The notes under the pieces were generated by a model. The model was not told the origin of the DNA, did no database searches, and saw only the letters and a list, made by a program, of their open reading frames with translations. A stretch of 5,141 bases of DNA from Lachnospiraceae bacterium UBA7093. Its GTDB lineage: Bacteria > Bacillota > Clostridia > Lachnospirales > Lachnospiraceae. Position 1 is the first letter of the stretch. Each line of letters starts with the position of its first letter. Both the position numbers and the translations under genes were made by a program. Of this stretch, positions 1 through 5,141 are shown in pieces. The stretch covers positions 1 through 5,141 of the forward strand of contig DKYT01000046.1 of assembly GCA_002492465.1 (NCBI GenBank). Direction: 5' to 3'.

Positions 1-18
1 GAGTGAACTCTATGTCAA
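1..18 (-). promoter_or_regulatory. MerR-type operator and -35 box of a divergent promoter (truncated by window edge)
   Basis: GAGT-GA-ACTC (1-10) is an inverted repeat of the kind bound by AdhR/YyaN-type MerR regulators, and the right arm continues as ACTCTA. On the minus strand TTGACA (18 to 13) is a perfect -35 box whose end lies 7 bp from the palindrome centre. That is the geometry of MerR promoters, where the operator fills an overlong spacer. The -10 box would fall left of position 1, so the controlled gene lies outside the window and runs leftwards. The merR promoter itself is not resolved. TATGTC (11-16) could only be a poor -10 for it. Confidence 0.6.
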
Positions 19-37
19 GAGGATTGGAGTGATTTTT

Positions 38-418
38 ATGGAATATTCTATCGGGGAATTTTCAAAACTGACGGGGCTTGGCATCCATACCCTGCGCTAC
101 TATGAACAGGAAAGGCTGATTGCCCCGGAACGCAATTCCGGCAACCGCCGCTGCTATTCCGATAAAGACCTCACATGGATTGCATTTATCAAACGCCTGA
201 AAGATACTGGTATGCCCATTAAGGAAATCAGACACTATGCCGAGCTCCGCGCTGACGGCGATCCCACCCTTTCTGAAAGGATGGAGATGCTGGTACAGCA
301 CCGACAGGCGCTCAATGAGCAGATTGCACGGCTGCAGGAGCATAAGATAAAACTGGATGAAAAAATTGAGTTTTACAGAAATGCGATTAAGCGAACACAG
401 AATAATGTTTCTTCCTGA
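38..418 (+). CDS. MerR family transcriptional regulator, YyaN/AdhR-like
   Basis: This is a 126-residue DNA-binding regulator. Residues 3-24 (YSIGEFSKLTGL, then HTLRYYEQERL) are the MerR helix-turn-helix with its invariant LRYYE. Residues 33-41 form the wing. DLTWIAFIKRLKDTGMPIKEI (44-64, second helical motif) and the following ELRADGD are typical of the YyaN/AdhR group, which often controls oxidoreductase genes in response to aldehydes or electrophiles. Residues 80-115 form the dimerising coiled coil. The only cysteine is C39 in the wing and there is no metal-binding loop, so a metal sensor is unlikely. ATG at 38 is preferred because GGAG (26-29) sits 8 nt upstream and family members begin at this point. 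An in-frame GTG at 29 would add three residues. The operator at 1-10 suggests that it controls a divergent gene outside the window and perhaps itself. The effector is not readable from the sequence. Confidence 0.93.
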   Translation: MEYSIGEFSKLTGLGIHTLRYYEQERLIAPERNSGNRRCYSDKDLTWIAFIKRLKDTGMPIKEIRHYAELRADGDPTLSERMEMLVQHRQALNEQIARLQEHKIKLDEKIEFYRNAIKRTQNNVSS

Positions 419-428
419 GTATTACTCT

Positions 429-457
429 GCCGGAAAAGGCAATATCCCTTTTCCGGC
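429..457 (+). terminator. Hairpin terminator of merR, possibly shared with the convergent unit
   Basis: A perfect 11-bp stem, GCCGGAAAAGG (429-439) with CCTTTTCCGGC (447-457), encloses a 7-nt loop and is followed by TTTAT. It starts 10 nt after the merR stop. The T-tract is short, so termination strength is uncertain. Read leftwards, the stem is followed by AGAGTAAT without a T-tract. For the opposite strand it would therefore be at most a weak terminator or a 3'-end stabiliser. Confidence 0.75.
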
Positions 458-465
458 TTTATCAC

Positions 466-600
466 TTATCCCCTCTCCTTGAACGCGCCAGCTATTCCCC
501 CAACAAGGCTCCACTGGCGGTACATATAGGATTTCAGTTTTTTCGTGCTTTGCCGATAAACCTCACGAACTGTTTCTGAATTATCAGAACGTCTTATCCC
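466..600 (-). pseudogene. Possible gene remnant: 44-codon open stretch in frame behind the MATE stop
   Basis: Immediately after the MATE stop (603-601) the same frame stays open for 44 codons until TAA at 468-466, which lies 8 nt before the convergent merR hairpin. The translation is basic and protein-like: it begins GIRRSDNSETVREVY, continues with KKLKSYMYRQW and ends VGGIAGAFKERG. I do not recognise it. It has no ribosome binding site or convincing start of its own; the only ATG codon (525-523) would leave 19 residues. It could be the 3' end of a lost gene that once converged on merR, a read-through extension of the MATE protein, or chance. An open run of this length is not rare by chance. 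A small 6-bp inverted repeat, TTCTGA (574-579) with TCAGAA (584-589), lies within it. Confidence 0.22.
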
Positions 601-1905
601 TTATCGCCCCTGCCATCTTTTTGTGAAATACCAGCAGGACAGACTGGCCGTACTTATGAGAAAGCTCAATGGCCTGCAGAGCATGATTCCACAAAACCCG
701 ATATACCGCACCGAAACAAAGGCAAAGGCTGTACGGAACCCTAATTCAAGCATGGTATTAAAAACCGGGTATGCAATCTCCCCTGCCCCGCGCAGGAAAT
801 TCGTGAGCAGGTAAAGGCTGACGCAGAAAGGGAATGTCAGGGAAACGATATGGAGATAGCGCACCCCTATGCGGACTATCTCCTTTTCGTCCCCCACTAA
901 CAGGTACATGAACTGCGGCGAGGCAGCCCATACAATGACCACCACCGCAGCCGCAAATACCATTGAAATCTTAAAACCATCCCTCAACCCCTTACGGCAT
1001 CTGTCAAAGTTTTTAGCCCCCGCATTCTGCGCTGTGAAAACACTGAGCGAAGCCCCCAGATTGACTGCCGGGATTGTCAGTATCGTTTCAATCCTATATG
1101 CCGCTGCATAGGCCGATATTTCATTGATACCAAACCGGTTGATCACTCCCTGTATAAAGAACATACTGGCAGCGGAGGCTCCATTCTGCACGATGCTTGT
1201 CACGCCAAGACGGAATACGGGCAGTACATACTTAAAGTCAGGCCGCACCGCCAGTGCCTTTTTATCTTTACGGCGTAAATGGAAAACGGCCAGCCCTGCC
1301 GCCGCTGCCTGGGAAATCACCGTTGCAGATGCCGCCCCTCTTATCCCCAGCCGGAGGATTACAACAAACACATAATCAAGCACGATATTCATAAGGCAGG
1401 AAACGGACATATCCCGTACCGGCGTCCTTGCGTCCCCTCCGGCCTTCGCCACCGCAGAGTAAAAGTTGTATGCTGACAGGAATGGGATTCCCAATGCCGT
1501 GATCCTCAAATACTCTGCCGCAGGGCGGGCAGCAGCCGCAGGGATACCCATCGCCCTGAAAATCCATCCCGCAGACAGAAAAAATATGCAGGTCAGACCG
1601 CCTCCGTTCAGGAATACCAGCATCTGGATGGAACCCATACAGCCCTGTGCCTTTTCCCCTGAACCATACATCTGAGCCAGCAAAATCAGAATGCCGGAGG
1701 AAAGCCCCAGAATAATGCTGTTTATAATCAGCATGGGAACATAAGAGTTTCCCACGGCAGCCAGGGCGTTTTTGCCTAATACATGCCCCACAACCGCCGT
1801 ATCAAAAACATTGTAGCAGTTCTGCATGATATTCCCCGCAAACAGCGGGACGGAAAATTTCAGCAGCGCCTTAACGGGCTTTCCCTTTGTCATATCCATT
1901 TCCAT
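601..1905 (-). CDS. MATE family efflux transporter
   Basis: This is a 434-residue inner-membrane cation-coupled exporter of the MATE superfamily (NorM/DinF type), close to the usual 440-460 residues. The N-terminus carries the family signature DMTKG (4-8), F17, P20, GN (24-25), Q28, Y31, D35 and VG (39-40), followed by LAAVG. About 12 hydrophobic segments fall in two halves of six. The matching loops GGDARTP (156-162) and GAGEIAYP (373-380) reflect the internal duplication, and LELG (386-389) is typical of helix 11. It is the second gene of a leftward unit, beginning 2 bp after the stop of the ECF S component. No good ribosome binding site precedes ATG 1905, so translational coupling is likely. 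ATG codons at 1899 and 1893 are in-frame alternatives, but MATE proteins often have a few residues before DMTKG. The substrate cannot be inferred from the sequence. The divergent MocR regulator suggests a metabolite or vitamin-linked role rather than a drug. Confidence 0.93.
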   Translation of the reverse strand: MEMDMTKGKPVKALLKFSVPLFAGNIMQNCYNVFDTAVVGHVLGKNALAAVGNSYVPMLIINSIILGLSSGILILLAQMYGSGEKAQGCMGSIQMLVFLNGGGLTCIFFLSAGWIFRAMGIPAAAARPAAEYLRITALGIPFLSAYNFYSAVAKAGGDARTPVRDMSVSCLMNIVLDYVFVVILRLGIRGAASATVISQAAAAGLAVFHLRRKDKKALAVRPDFKYVLPVFRLGVTSIVQNGASAASMFFIQGVINRFGINEISAYAAAYRIETILTIPAVNLGASLSVFTAQNAGAKNFDRCRKGLRDGFKISMVFAAAVVVIVWAASPQFMYLLVGDEKEIVRIGVRYLHIVSLTFPFCVSLYLLTNFLRGAGEIAYPVFNTMLELGFRTAFAFVSVRYIGFCGIMLCRPLSFLISTASLSCWYFTKRWQGR

Positions 1906-1907
1906 AA

Positions 1908-2453
1908 TTATTTCATCATCTTCGCCATCACGGGGCGCAGGGCGAGGCCAAGGGGAACCGCCACCACACAGGCTACAATGGCATTTACACTGGACACCAC
2001 CGCTTTCTGCGTGACTGTCAGCATGACCGCTTCCAGGGGCAGTCCCAATACAAATCTGTGTTCAATAAAACTCTTTGACAGGTAAAGGACCACATAAGCA
2101 AAAGCGCCAGCGATGCCGCCGACCACATACCGTTGTTTCAGATGTGCCGGACTGCCAGAGGTTATCTTCCCGCATATCCATGCCATGACAAATTTGAAGA
2201 TAAAGGTAAAAGGCGCAGAGGCAATATAGGCCGGGTTCGTCAGGTCAAAGAACATGGAGCCGATTCCAGCCGCAAGCCCGCCCTGCAGGGGTCCCAAAAG
2301 CATACCGGATAACAGGCACATGACGTTCCCCATATGTAGCCTTGTGTTGTCTATCGCCGTGGGGATGGGAACCTGCAGAAAGGCCGATGCCACATACACT
2401 GCCGCCGCCATGATCCCAATCCGGGTGATCTCCTTTATCGTGATTTTCTTCAT
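1908..2453 (-). CDS. ECF transporter S component (substrate-binding membrane subunit)
   Basis: This is a 181-residue polytopic membrane protein with about six hydrophobic segments (roughly 12-29, 40-55, 56-70, 80-97, 109-127 and 152-175). The pattern RIGIMAAAVYVAS (11-23), then PTAIDNTRLHMGN (31-43), LLSGMLLGPLQGGLAAGIGS (47-66) and FDLTNPAY (69-76), matches small S components of energy-coupling-factor importers, closest to the HmpT/DUF1393-like (COG4720) group. It would bind a vitamin or precursor and depend on a shared EcfT-EcfA-EcfA' module encoded elsewhere, since none is in the window. The alanine-rich first helix is where S components contact EcfT. The start at 2453 is chosen because AGGAGG (2468-2463) lies 9 nt upstream. 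An upstream in-frame start at 2495 would add 14 charged residues unlike the family. It heads the operon with the MATE gene and faces a MocR regulator across a shared control region. A pyridoxine (PdxU-like) or pyrimidine precursor substrate is an inference from context. Confidence 0.85.
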   Translation of the reverse strand: MKKITIKEITRIGIMAAAVYVASAFLQVPIPTAIDNTRLHMGNVMCLLSGMLLGPLQGGLAAGIGSMFFDLTNPAYIASAPFTFIFKFVMAWICGKITSGSPAHLKQRYVVGGIAGAFAYVVLYLSKSFIEHRFVLGLPLEAVMLTVTQKAVVSSVNAIVACVVAVPLGLALRPVMAKMMK

Positions 2454-2462
2454 AACTGTTTT

Positions 2463-2468
2463 CCTCCT
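2463..2468 (-). promoter_or_regulatory. Ribosome binding site of the ECF S component gene
   Basis: AGGAGG on the minus strand, 9 nt before ATG 2453, is a perfect Shine-Dalgarno sequence. It fixes the start at 2453 rather than 2495. Confidence 0.85.
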
Positions 2469-2500
2469 CGTTTTCAACTGGATTGCTTTGTACATGGCCT

Positions 2501-2529
2501 ATTATAAACTTGAAATTATATGCATACAA
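2501..2529 (-). promoter_or_regulatory. Promoter of the ECF S component-MATE operon
   Basis: On the minus strand TTGTAT (2529-2524) and TATAAT (2506-2501) are separated by exactly 17 bp. The predicted transcription start is near 2494, giving a leader of about 40 nt with no room for a riboswitch. The -35 box lies inside the first TGCATACAAT repeat, so a protein bound there would compete with RNA polymerase. A second TATAAT (2520-2515) lacks a -35 box at the right distance. Confidence 0.65.
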
Positions 2530-2538
2530 TGTTAGAAT
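2510..2538 (+). promoter_or_regulatory. Promoter of the mocR-type regulator gene
   Basis: TTGAAA (2510-2515) and TAGAAT (2533-2538) are spaced 17 bp apart. The expected start is near 2545, so the leader is about 26 nt. The spacer contains the first operator repeat and the start site overlaps the second, which suggests negative autoregulation. This promoter overlaps the opposing operon promoter. Confidence 0.65.
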
Positions 2539-2553
2539 TGTGTTGCATACAAT
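2521..2553. promoter_or_regulatory. Predicted MocR operator: 10-bp direct repeat with inverted half-site
   Basis: TGCATACAAT occurs twice on the plus strand, at 2521-2530 and 2544-2553. The repeats start 23 bp apart, about two helical turns, so they face the same side of the DNA. An inverted half-site ATTGT (2537-2541) lies between them and pairs with either ACAAT. Direct repeats with an additional inverted element are the usual binding architecture of characterised MocR regulators such as GabR and PdxR. The array covers the -35 box of the leftward promoter and the spacer and start of the rightward one. Binding by the adjacent MocR protein is inferred. Confidence 0.6.
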
Positions 2554-2558
2554 TTTAT

Positions 2559-2563
2559 GGAGG
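2559..2563 (+). promoter_or_regulatory. Ribosome binding site of the mocR-type gene
   Basis: GGAGG sits 7 nt before ATG 2571. It fixes this start over an in-frame ATG at 2520, which lies upstream of the predicted transcription start and inside the operator. Confidence 0.85.
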
Positions 2564-2570
2564 AAAACCC

Positions 2571-3980
2571 ATGCCTGTCAATTCCTTTGAAGATTACCCC
2601 ATGTCATGGAGGCCGCAGAAATCCAGACTGGAAAAGCCCTATTACATTTCCATAGCCGCCAGCCTTGAGGCAGATATCCTGTCCGGAAAACTGTCGGCTG
2701 ACACAAAGCTGCCGCCCCAGCGGGAACTTGCCGACTTCCTCGACCTGAACTTAAGCACAGTCACACGGGCATACAAGCTGTGCGAACTCAAAGGGCTCCT
2801 GTATGCCGTCACGGGACGCGGGACTTTTGTTTCCCCCGGCACATCCGCTAAAAATACTTTTATGGAAAAAGAGGGCGGCATCATCGAAATGGGCATGATC
2901 AAGCCATTCTATGAAAGCAACCGTGCCATCCAAAGTACGGCGCGGCTTGTTTTGGAAAGGGATGAATCCATAAGGCTTTTTGAATACAGCAGCCCCCTGG
3001 GAACGAAGCGGCAGATAAACGCCGCCCGGAAATGGCTGCGCCGGATTGGGGTAAACACCGGGGAGGAAAACATCCTGCTCTCTGCCGGGGCACAGAATGC
3101 CCTGTCCGTCATACTTATTTCACTTTTCAAGGCCGGGGATAAAATAGCCGTAGACACCTTTACCTATACAAACTTTAAGGAGCTTGCCAATTTCCTGCAC
3201 ATCCAACTGATCGCTGTACCCGCGGATGGAGATGGGATGTCCCCCGACGGGCTTATGGCAGCCTGCCGGAATACGGGGATAAACGGCATCTACCTTATGC
3301 CCACCTGCAGCAACCCCACAAGTATCTTTATGCCGCAGCCACGCCGGATGGAACTGGCAGAGATCATCCGGCAGTTCCATCTGCTTGTGATCGAGGACGA
3401 CATTTATTCCTTCCTCTCCGCTTATGGCCGTACCGCTCCTGATGCAGAGCCGTTCTTTTCCCTTCTGCCGGAGCAGACCGTCCATATCTGCAGCATCTCA
3501 AAATCGTTATGCGCCGGACTGCGGGTTGCCTTTCTTGCCTTTCCGGACCGATACCGTGAGCTGCTGGTCTCCGGGATGCTGGGCATCAATCTGAAAACCG
3601 TGTCCCTCAACAGTGAGATCATTGCGGAGTTGATTGAAAGCGGGGAAGCGGAAAATATCGTGAGGCAGAAAATCCTTTCTGCCCGGAAACGAAACCAGAT
3701 ATTCAGAACCATTTTTCCTTCATCCGAGACTGATAATATCGAGCGGTTTTTCCACTGGTTGCCGCTCCCCGTCCATCTGGCAAGTGAGGAATTGGAGCTG
3801 CTGGCATTGCAGAAAGGGATTCATGTACTTGGCTCCCACCGTTTCGCAATGCAGAATGAAAACAGATCAGCTTATGTCCGGGTATCTATTGCTTCACCCG
3901 ATACGGAAGATGATTTAAGAAAAGGGCTGCTGCTGTTAAAAAATATATTTGAGGAAAAGCAGATGAATTTCTTTGTCTGA
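2571..3980 (+). CDS. MocR/PdxR-type transcriptional regulator (GntR wHTH + PLP-dependent aminotransferase-like domain)
   Basis: This is a 469-residue cytoplasmic regulator, within the normal size of the MocR family. Residues 22-88 are a GntR winged helix with LPPQRELA (47-54), TVTRAY (63-68) and GRGTFV (82-87). Residues 110-460 have the fold-type I aminotransferase layout. Its visible PLP-site elements are SNPTS (247-251, normally NPTG), D276 and Y279 in EDDIY, the Schiff-base lysine K311 in SISKSLCAGLR, R318, and R437 in the C-terminal VRVSIA. All key residues are present, so PLP binding is expected. Such proteins use PLP, or a PLP adduct with an amino compound, as their signal. Known targets include PLP synthesis (PdxR), GABA use (GabR) and taurine use (TauR). 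The gene is divergent from the ECF S component-MATE operon and shares an operator-containing region with it, so that operon is the likely target, along with autoregulation. A free-standing aminotransferase is unlikely given the clear DNA-binding domain. The exact ligand is unknown. Confidence 0.92.
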   Translation: MPVNSFEDYPMSWRPQKSRLEKPYYISIAASLEADILSGKLSADTKLPPQRELADFLDLNLSTVTRAYKLCELKGLLYAVTGRGTFVSPGTSAKNTFMEKEGGIIEMGMIKPFYESNRAIQSTARLVLERDESIRLFEYSSPLGTKRQINAARKWLRRIGVNTGEENILLSAGAQNALSVILISLFKAGDKIAVDTFTYTNFKELANFLHIQLIAVPADGDGMSPDGLMAACRNTGINGIYLMPTCSNPTSIFMPQPRRMELAEIIRQFHLLVIEDDIYSFLSAYGRTAPDAEPFFSLLPEQTVHICSISKSLCAGLRVAFLAFPDRYRELLVSGMLGINLKTVSLNSEIIAELIESGEAENIVRQKILSARKRNQIFRTIFPSSETDNIERFFHWLPLPVHLASEELELLALQKGIHVLGSHRFAMQNENRSAYVRVSIASPDTEDDLRKGLLLLKNIFEEKQMNFFV

Positions 3981-4002
3981 ATTTGAGATGCCCGAATATT
4001 GA

Positions 4003-4028
4003 AAAAGGACTGCCGAAACAGGCCTTTT
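4003..4028 (-). terminator. Hairpin terminator between the convergent mocR and nuclease genes
   Basis: AAAAGGACTG (4003-4012) pairs with CAGGCCTTTT (4019-4028) around a 6-nt loop, with one A-G mismatch. On the minus strand the stem ends in TTTTT (4006-4002), fitting a terminator for the leftward nuclease gene, whose stop is 32 nt upstream. On the plus strand it lies 22 nt after the mocR stop and ends in TTTTC, so it may serve both genes. The rest of 3981-4060 shows nothing further. Confidence 0.6.
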
Positions 4029-4060
4029 CACGCATTAGAACAAATACCGTTTTTTACTCT

Positions 4061-5141
4061 TCACAAAATAAGATTATATCGTTCAAAAAGTTTATCAAAA
4101 AAATCACATATCATTTGTTTAGCATTGACCTCATCCAAGAACTCATATCCACCAAATCGATATACTTCATATCCTTTCAACCGCAATGTCCTATCATCCT
4201 TTACCATCTCTGCATACAATGATGGTTCGGCTTTTCCATTCAAAGAATAATGTTGCTGTCCATCTAATTCAAAAACAATCTGCACTCCCCCTGGTAAAAG
4301 CATCAAAAAATCCATTCTTTGATGCGAATACACCACGTTTCCATTTCTTTGATATTTACTACGAGGATCATAATGTAAATACACCTGCGGAACTAATGCC
4401 GGAATATTTTTCTTTACAGGATGACGGTAATAATTGTAATATGTCCTGAAAAAAATTTTTTCAATATCCGAATCCAAAGATTGTCTTAATCTTCCATACA
4501 ATCCCAATTCCGGATCACCATCGTTCTTTTTATTATTTTCTTTCCACCACTCAACCAATGAATTCCACTGTAAGCCATCTGCTCCTGCTTCAAAATTATA
4601 GAGCAAACAGTTATCTGTATCCCCTATCAGCCGTAGTTCATTACTGATTGAATTCTCAATAGTAATATCCGGCTTTTGACCGACGGGTGCAAAAATGAGA
4701 TTTTTTAATTCTCCCTCAACAATTCTTCTTTTTCCTATGCTGTAATGCGGAACTCCTGACTTTTGGGAACTGATATATAATTCATATCCATCTTCCTTAA
4801 TTATCCCATTTATTCCCTGAACGTATTTCTTCTGTTCTTCCCCTTCTCTCACTTCTGGCTTCACCAGACACTCTAAAAATTTAACAAATGTTTCATCGGA
4901 CAGATACTTTATTTCTAATCGGTTAATAAGCAATTCCTTATATGACATTGTCTTATCCAACTTTACAGCAGACATAATTTCTTCACCTACAGTTAATCCA
5001 ATGAAAAAATCCGGGACTTCAGACATATTCCAAATAAATGAGAGAAAATTGTCTAAACTCATCCTCCCTTCCATATCACCTAAAGAATCCAAAAAATCAA
5101 CAATTCGCCTTCTCGTCACAAATGAAAATTCTAACTCCGTA
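4061..5141 (-). CDS. Putative phage-defence protein: AbiJ_NTD4-like domain plus DUF559/Vsr-like nuclease domain (5' end cut by window)
   Basis: The reading frame is open to the right edge and its 3' end is the TGA at 4061. Residues are counted here from an in-frame GTG at 5119; seven further in-frame codons follow up to the edge. VTRRRIVDFL aligns with how AbiJ_NTD4 proteins usually begin, so only a few residues are probably missing. Residues 1-130 resemble AbiJ_NTD4: FVKFLECLVKPEVR (78-91) and DGYELYISSQKSG (110-122) follow the family's FLRFL..HP.VR and DGWEL...SG pattern. A linker region carries KPDITI (149-154) and LVEWW (188-192), with RTYYNYY (225-231) and VPQVYLHYDP (243-252) further on. 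Residues 268-325 look like a PD-(D/E)xK nuclease: D270 in RMDFL, E284 and D286 in ELDGQQHY, then KDDR (307-310) and GYEVYRFGG (316-324). The predicted role is cleavage of nucleic acid during abortive infection; the target is unknown. No signal peptide or membrane segment is evident. The gene is much more AT-rich than its neighbours, which suggests recent acquisition. No partner gene is visible. Confidence 0.75.
   Translation of the reverse strand, partial: TELEFSFVTRRRIVDFLDSLGDMEGRMSLDNFLSFIWNMSEVPDFFIGLTVGEEIMSAVKLDKTMSYKELLINRLEIKYLSDETFVKFLECLVKPEVREGEEQKKYVQGINGIIKEDGYELYISSQKSGVPHYSIGKRRIVEGELKNLIFAPVGQKPDITIENSISNELRLIGDTDNCLLYNFEAGADGLQWNSLVEWWKENNKKNDGDPELGLYGRLRQSLDSDIEKIFFRTYYNYYRHPVKKNIPALVPQVYLHYDPRSKYQRNGNVVYSHQRMDFLMLLPGGVQIVFELDGQQHYSLNGKAEPSLYAEMVKDDRTLRLKGYEVYRFGGYEFLDEVNAKQMICDFFDKLFERYNLIL

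Noticed and set aside
62..343. Leftward open frame antisense to merR.
   Set aside because: It mirrors the GC-rich codons of a clear MerR gene and has no recognisable motif.
574..589. TTCTGA/TCAGAA inverted repeat 12 nt after the MATE stop as a terminator.
   Set aside because: The stem is only 6 bp, low in GC, and is not followed by a T-tract on the minus strand.
466..600. The tail peptide VGGIAGAF also occurs in the ECF S component (residues 111-118), suggesting a duplication.
   Set aside because: The match is only eight small residues and the flanking residues and DNA differ, so a shared glycine/alanine helix motif is a sufficient explanation.
2454..2500. Possible riboswitch in the leader of the ECF S component gene, common for vitamin transporters.
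   Set aside because: The predicted leader is only about 40 nt, and no paired structure or known aptamer core is visible.
2520..2570. Upstream in-frame start for the mocR gene, adding 17 residues.
   Set aside because: It lies within the operator and before the predicted transcription start, while ATG 2571 has a proper GGAGG.
4211..4220. A third exact TGCATACAAT copy, matching the mocR operator repeats, inside the nuclease gene.
   Set aside because: It is a single copy with no partner at 23-bp spacing, and it is explained by the codons for SLYAE in a conserved part of the protein. Probably coincidence.
3983..4250. Rightward open frames starting just after mocR.
   Set aside because: They overlap the nuclease gene on the other strand, lack a good ribosome binding site and show no domain-like composition.

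Overview
The window reads as a piece of a Firmicutes chromosome, most likely a gut Clostridia/Lachnospiraceae-type organism. The reasons are strong AGGAGG-type ribosome binding sites, consensus TTGAAA/TATAAT-like promoters, a YyaN/AdhR-type MerR regulator, an energy-coupling-factor (ECF) S component, a clostridial-style MATE transporter and a MocR regulator. Positions up to about 4030 are fairly GC-rich (a hand count of positions 3001-3060 gives 37/60 G+C). The right end is clearly AT-rich (22/60 at 4561-4620 and 21/60 at 4981-5040).

Layout from left to right. (1) At 1-18 lies a MerR-type palindrome with a minus-strand -35 box, which must drive a gene just outside the left edge. The merR gene itself runs rightwards (38-418) and ends in a strong hairpin (429-457). 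(2) A leftward two-gene unit follows: an ECF S component (1908-2453) and, 2 bp later, a MATE-family transporter (601-1905). Between the MATE stop and the merR hairpin is a 135-bp stretch that stays open in the MATE frame and may be the tail of an older gene. (3) A compact divergent control region (2501-2553) carries face-to-face promoters and two exact copies of a 10-bp direct repeat. It separates the transporter unit from a rightward MocR/PdxR-type regulator (2571-3980), a GntR winged helix fused to an aminotransferase-like domain with an intact PLP-binding residue set. (4) After a hairpin at 4003-4028, composition drops sharply and a leftward gene (4061 to beyond the right edge) encodes a large protein. 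Its N-terminal part resembles the AbiJ_NTD4 abortive-infection domain and its C-terminal part looks like a DUF559/Vsr-type PD-(D/E)xK nuclease.

How the parts may work together. The MocR regulator, its operator and the divergent ECF S component plus MATE unit form a self-contained regulated transport module. Because MocR proteins sense PLP or act through bound PLP, a vitamin B6-related substrate is the leading hypothesis, but nothing in the sequence proves it. The AT-rich nuclease gene appears to be a horizontally acquired phage-defence candidate placed directly behind the mocR terminator. No rRNA, tRNA, CRISPR array, insertion sequence or known riboswitch was seen. The only intergenic stretches are short (419-600, 2454-2570 and 3981-4060).
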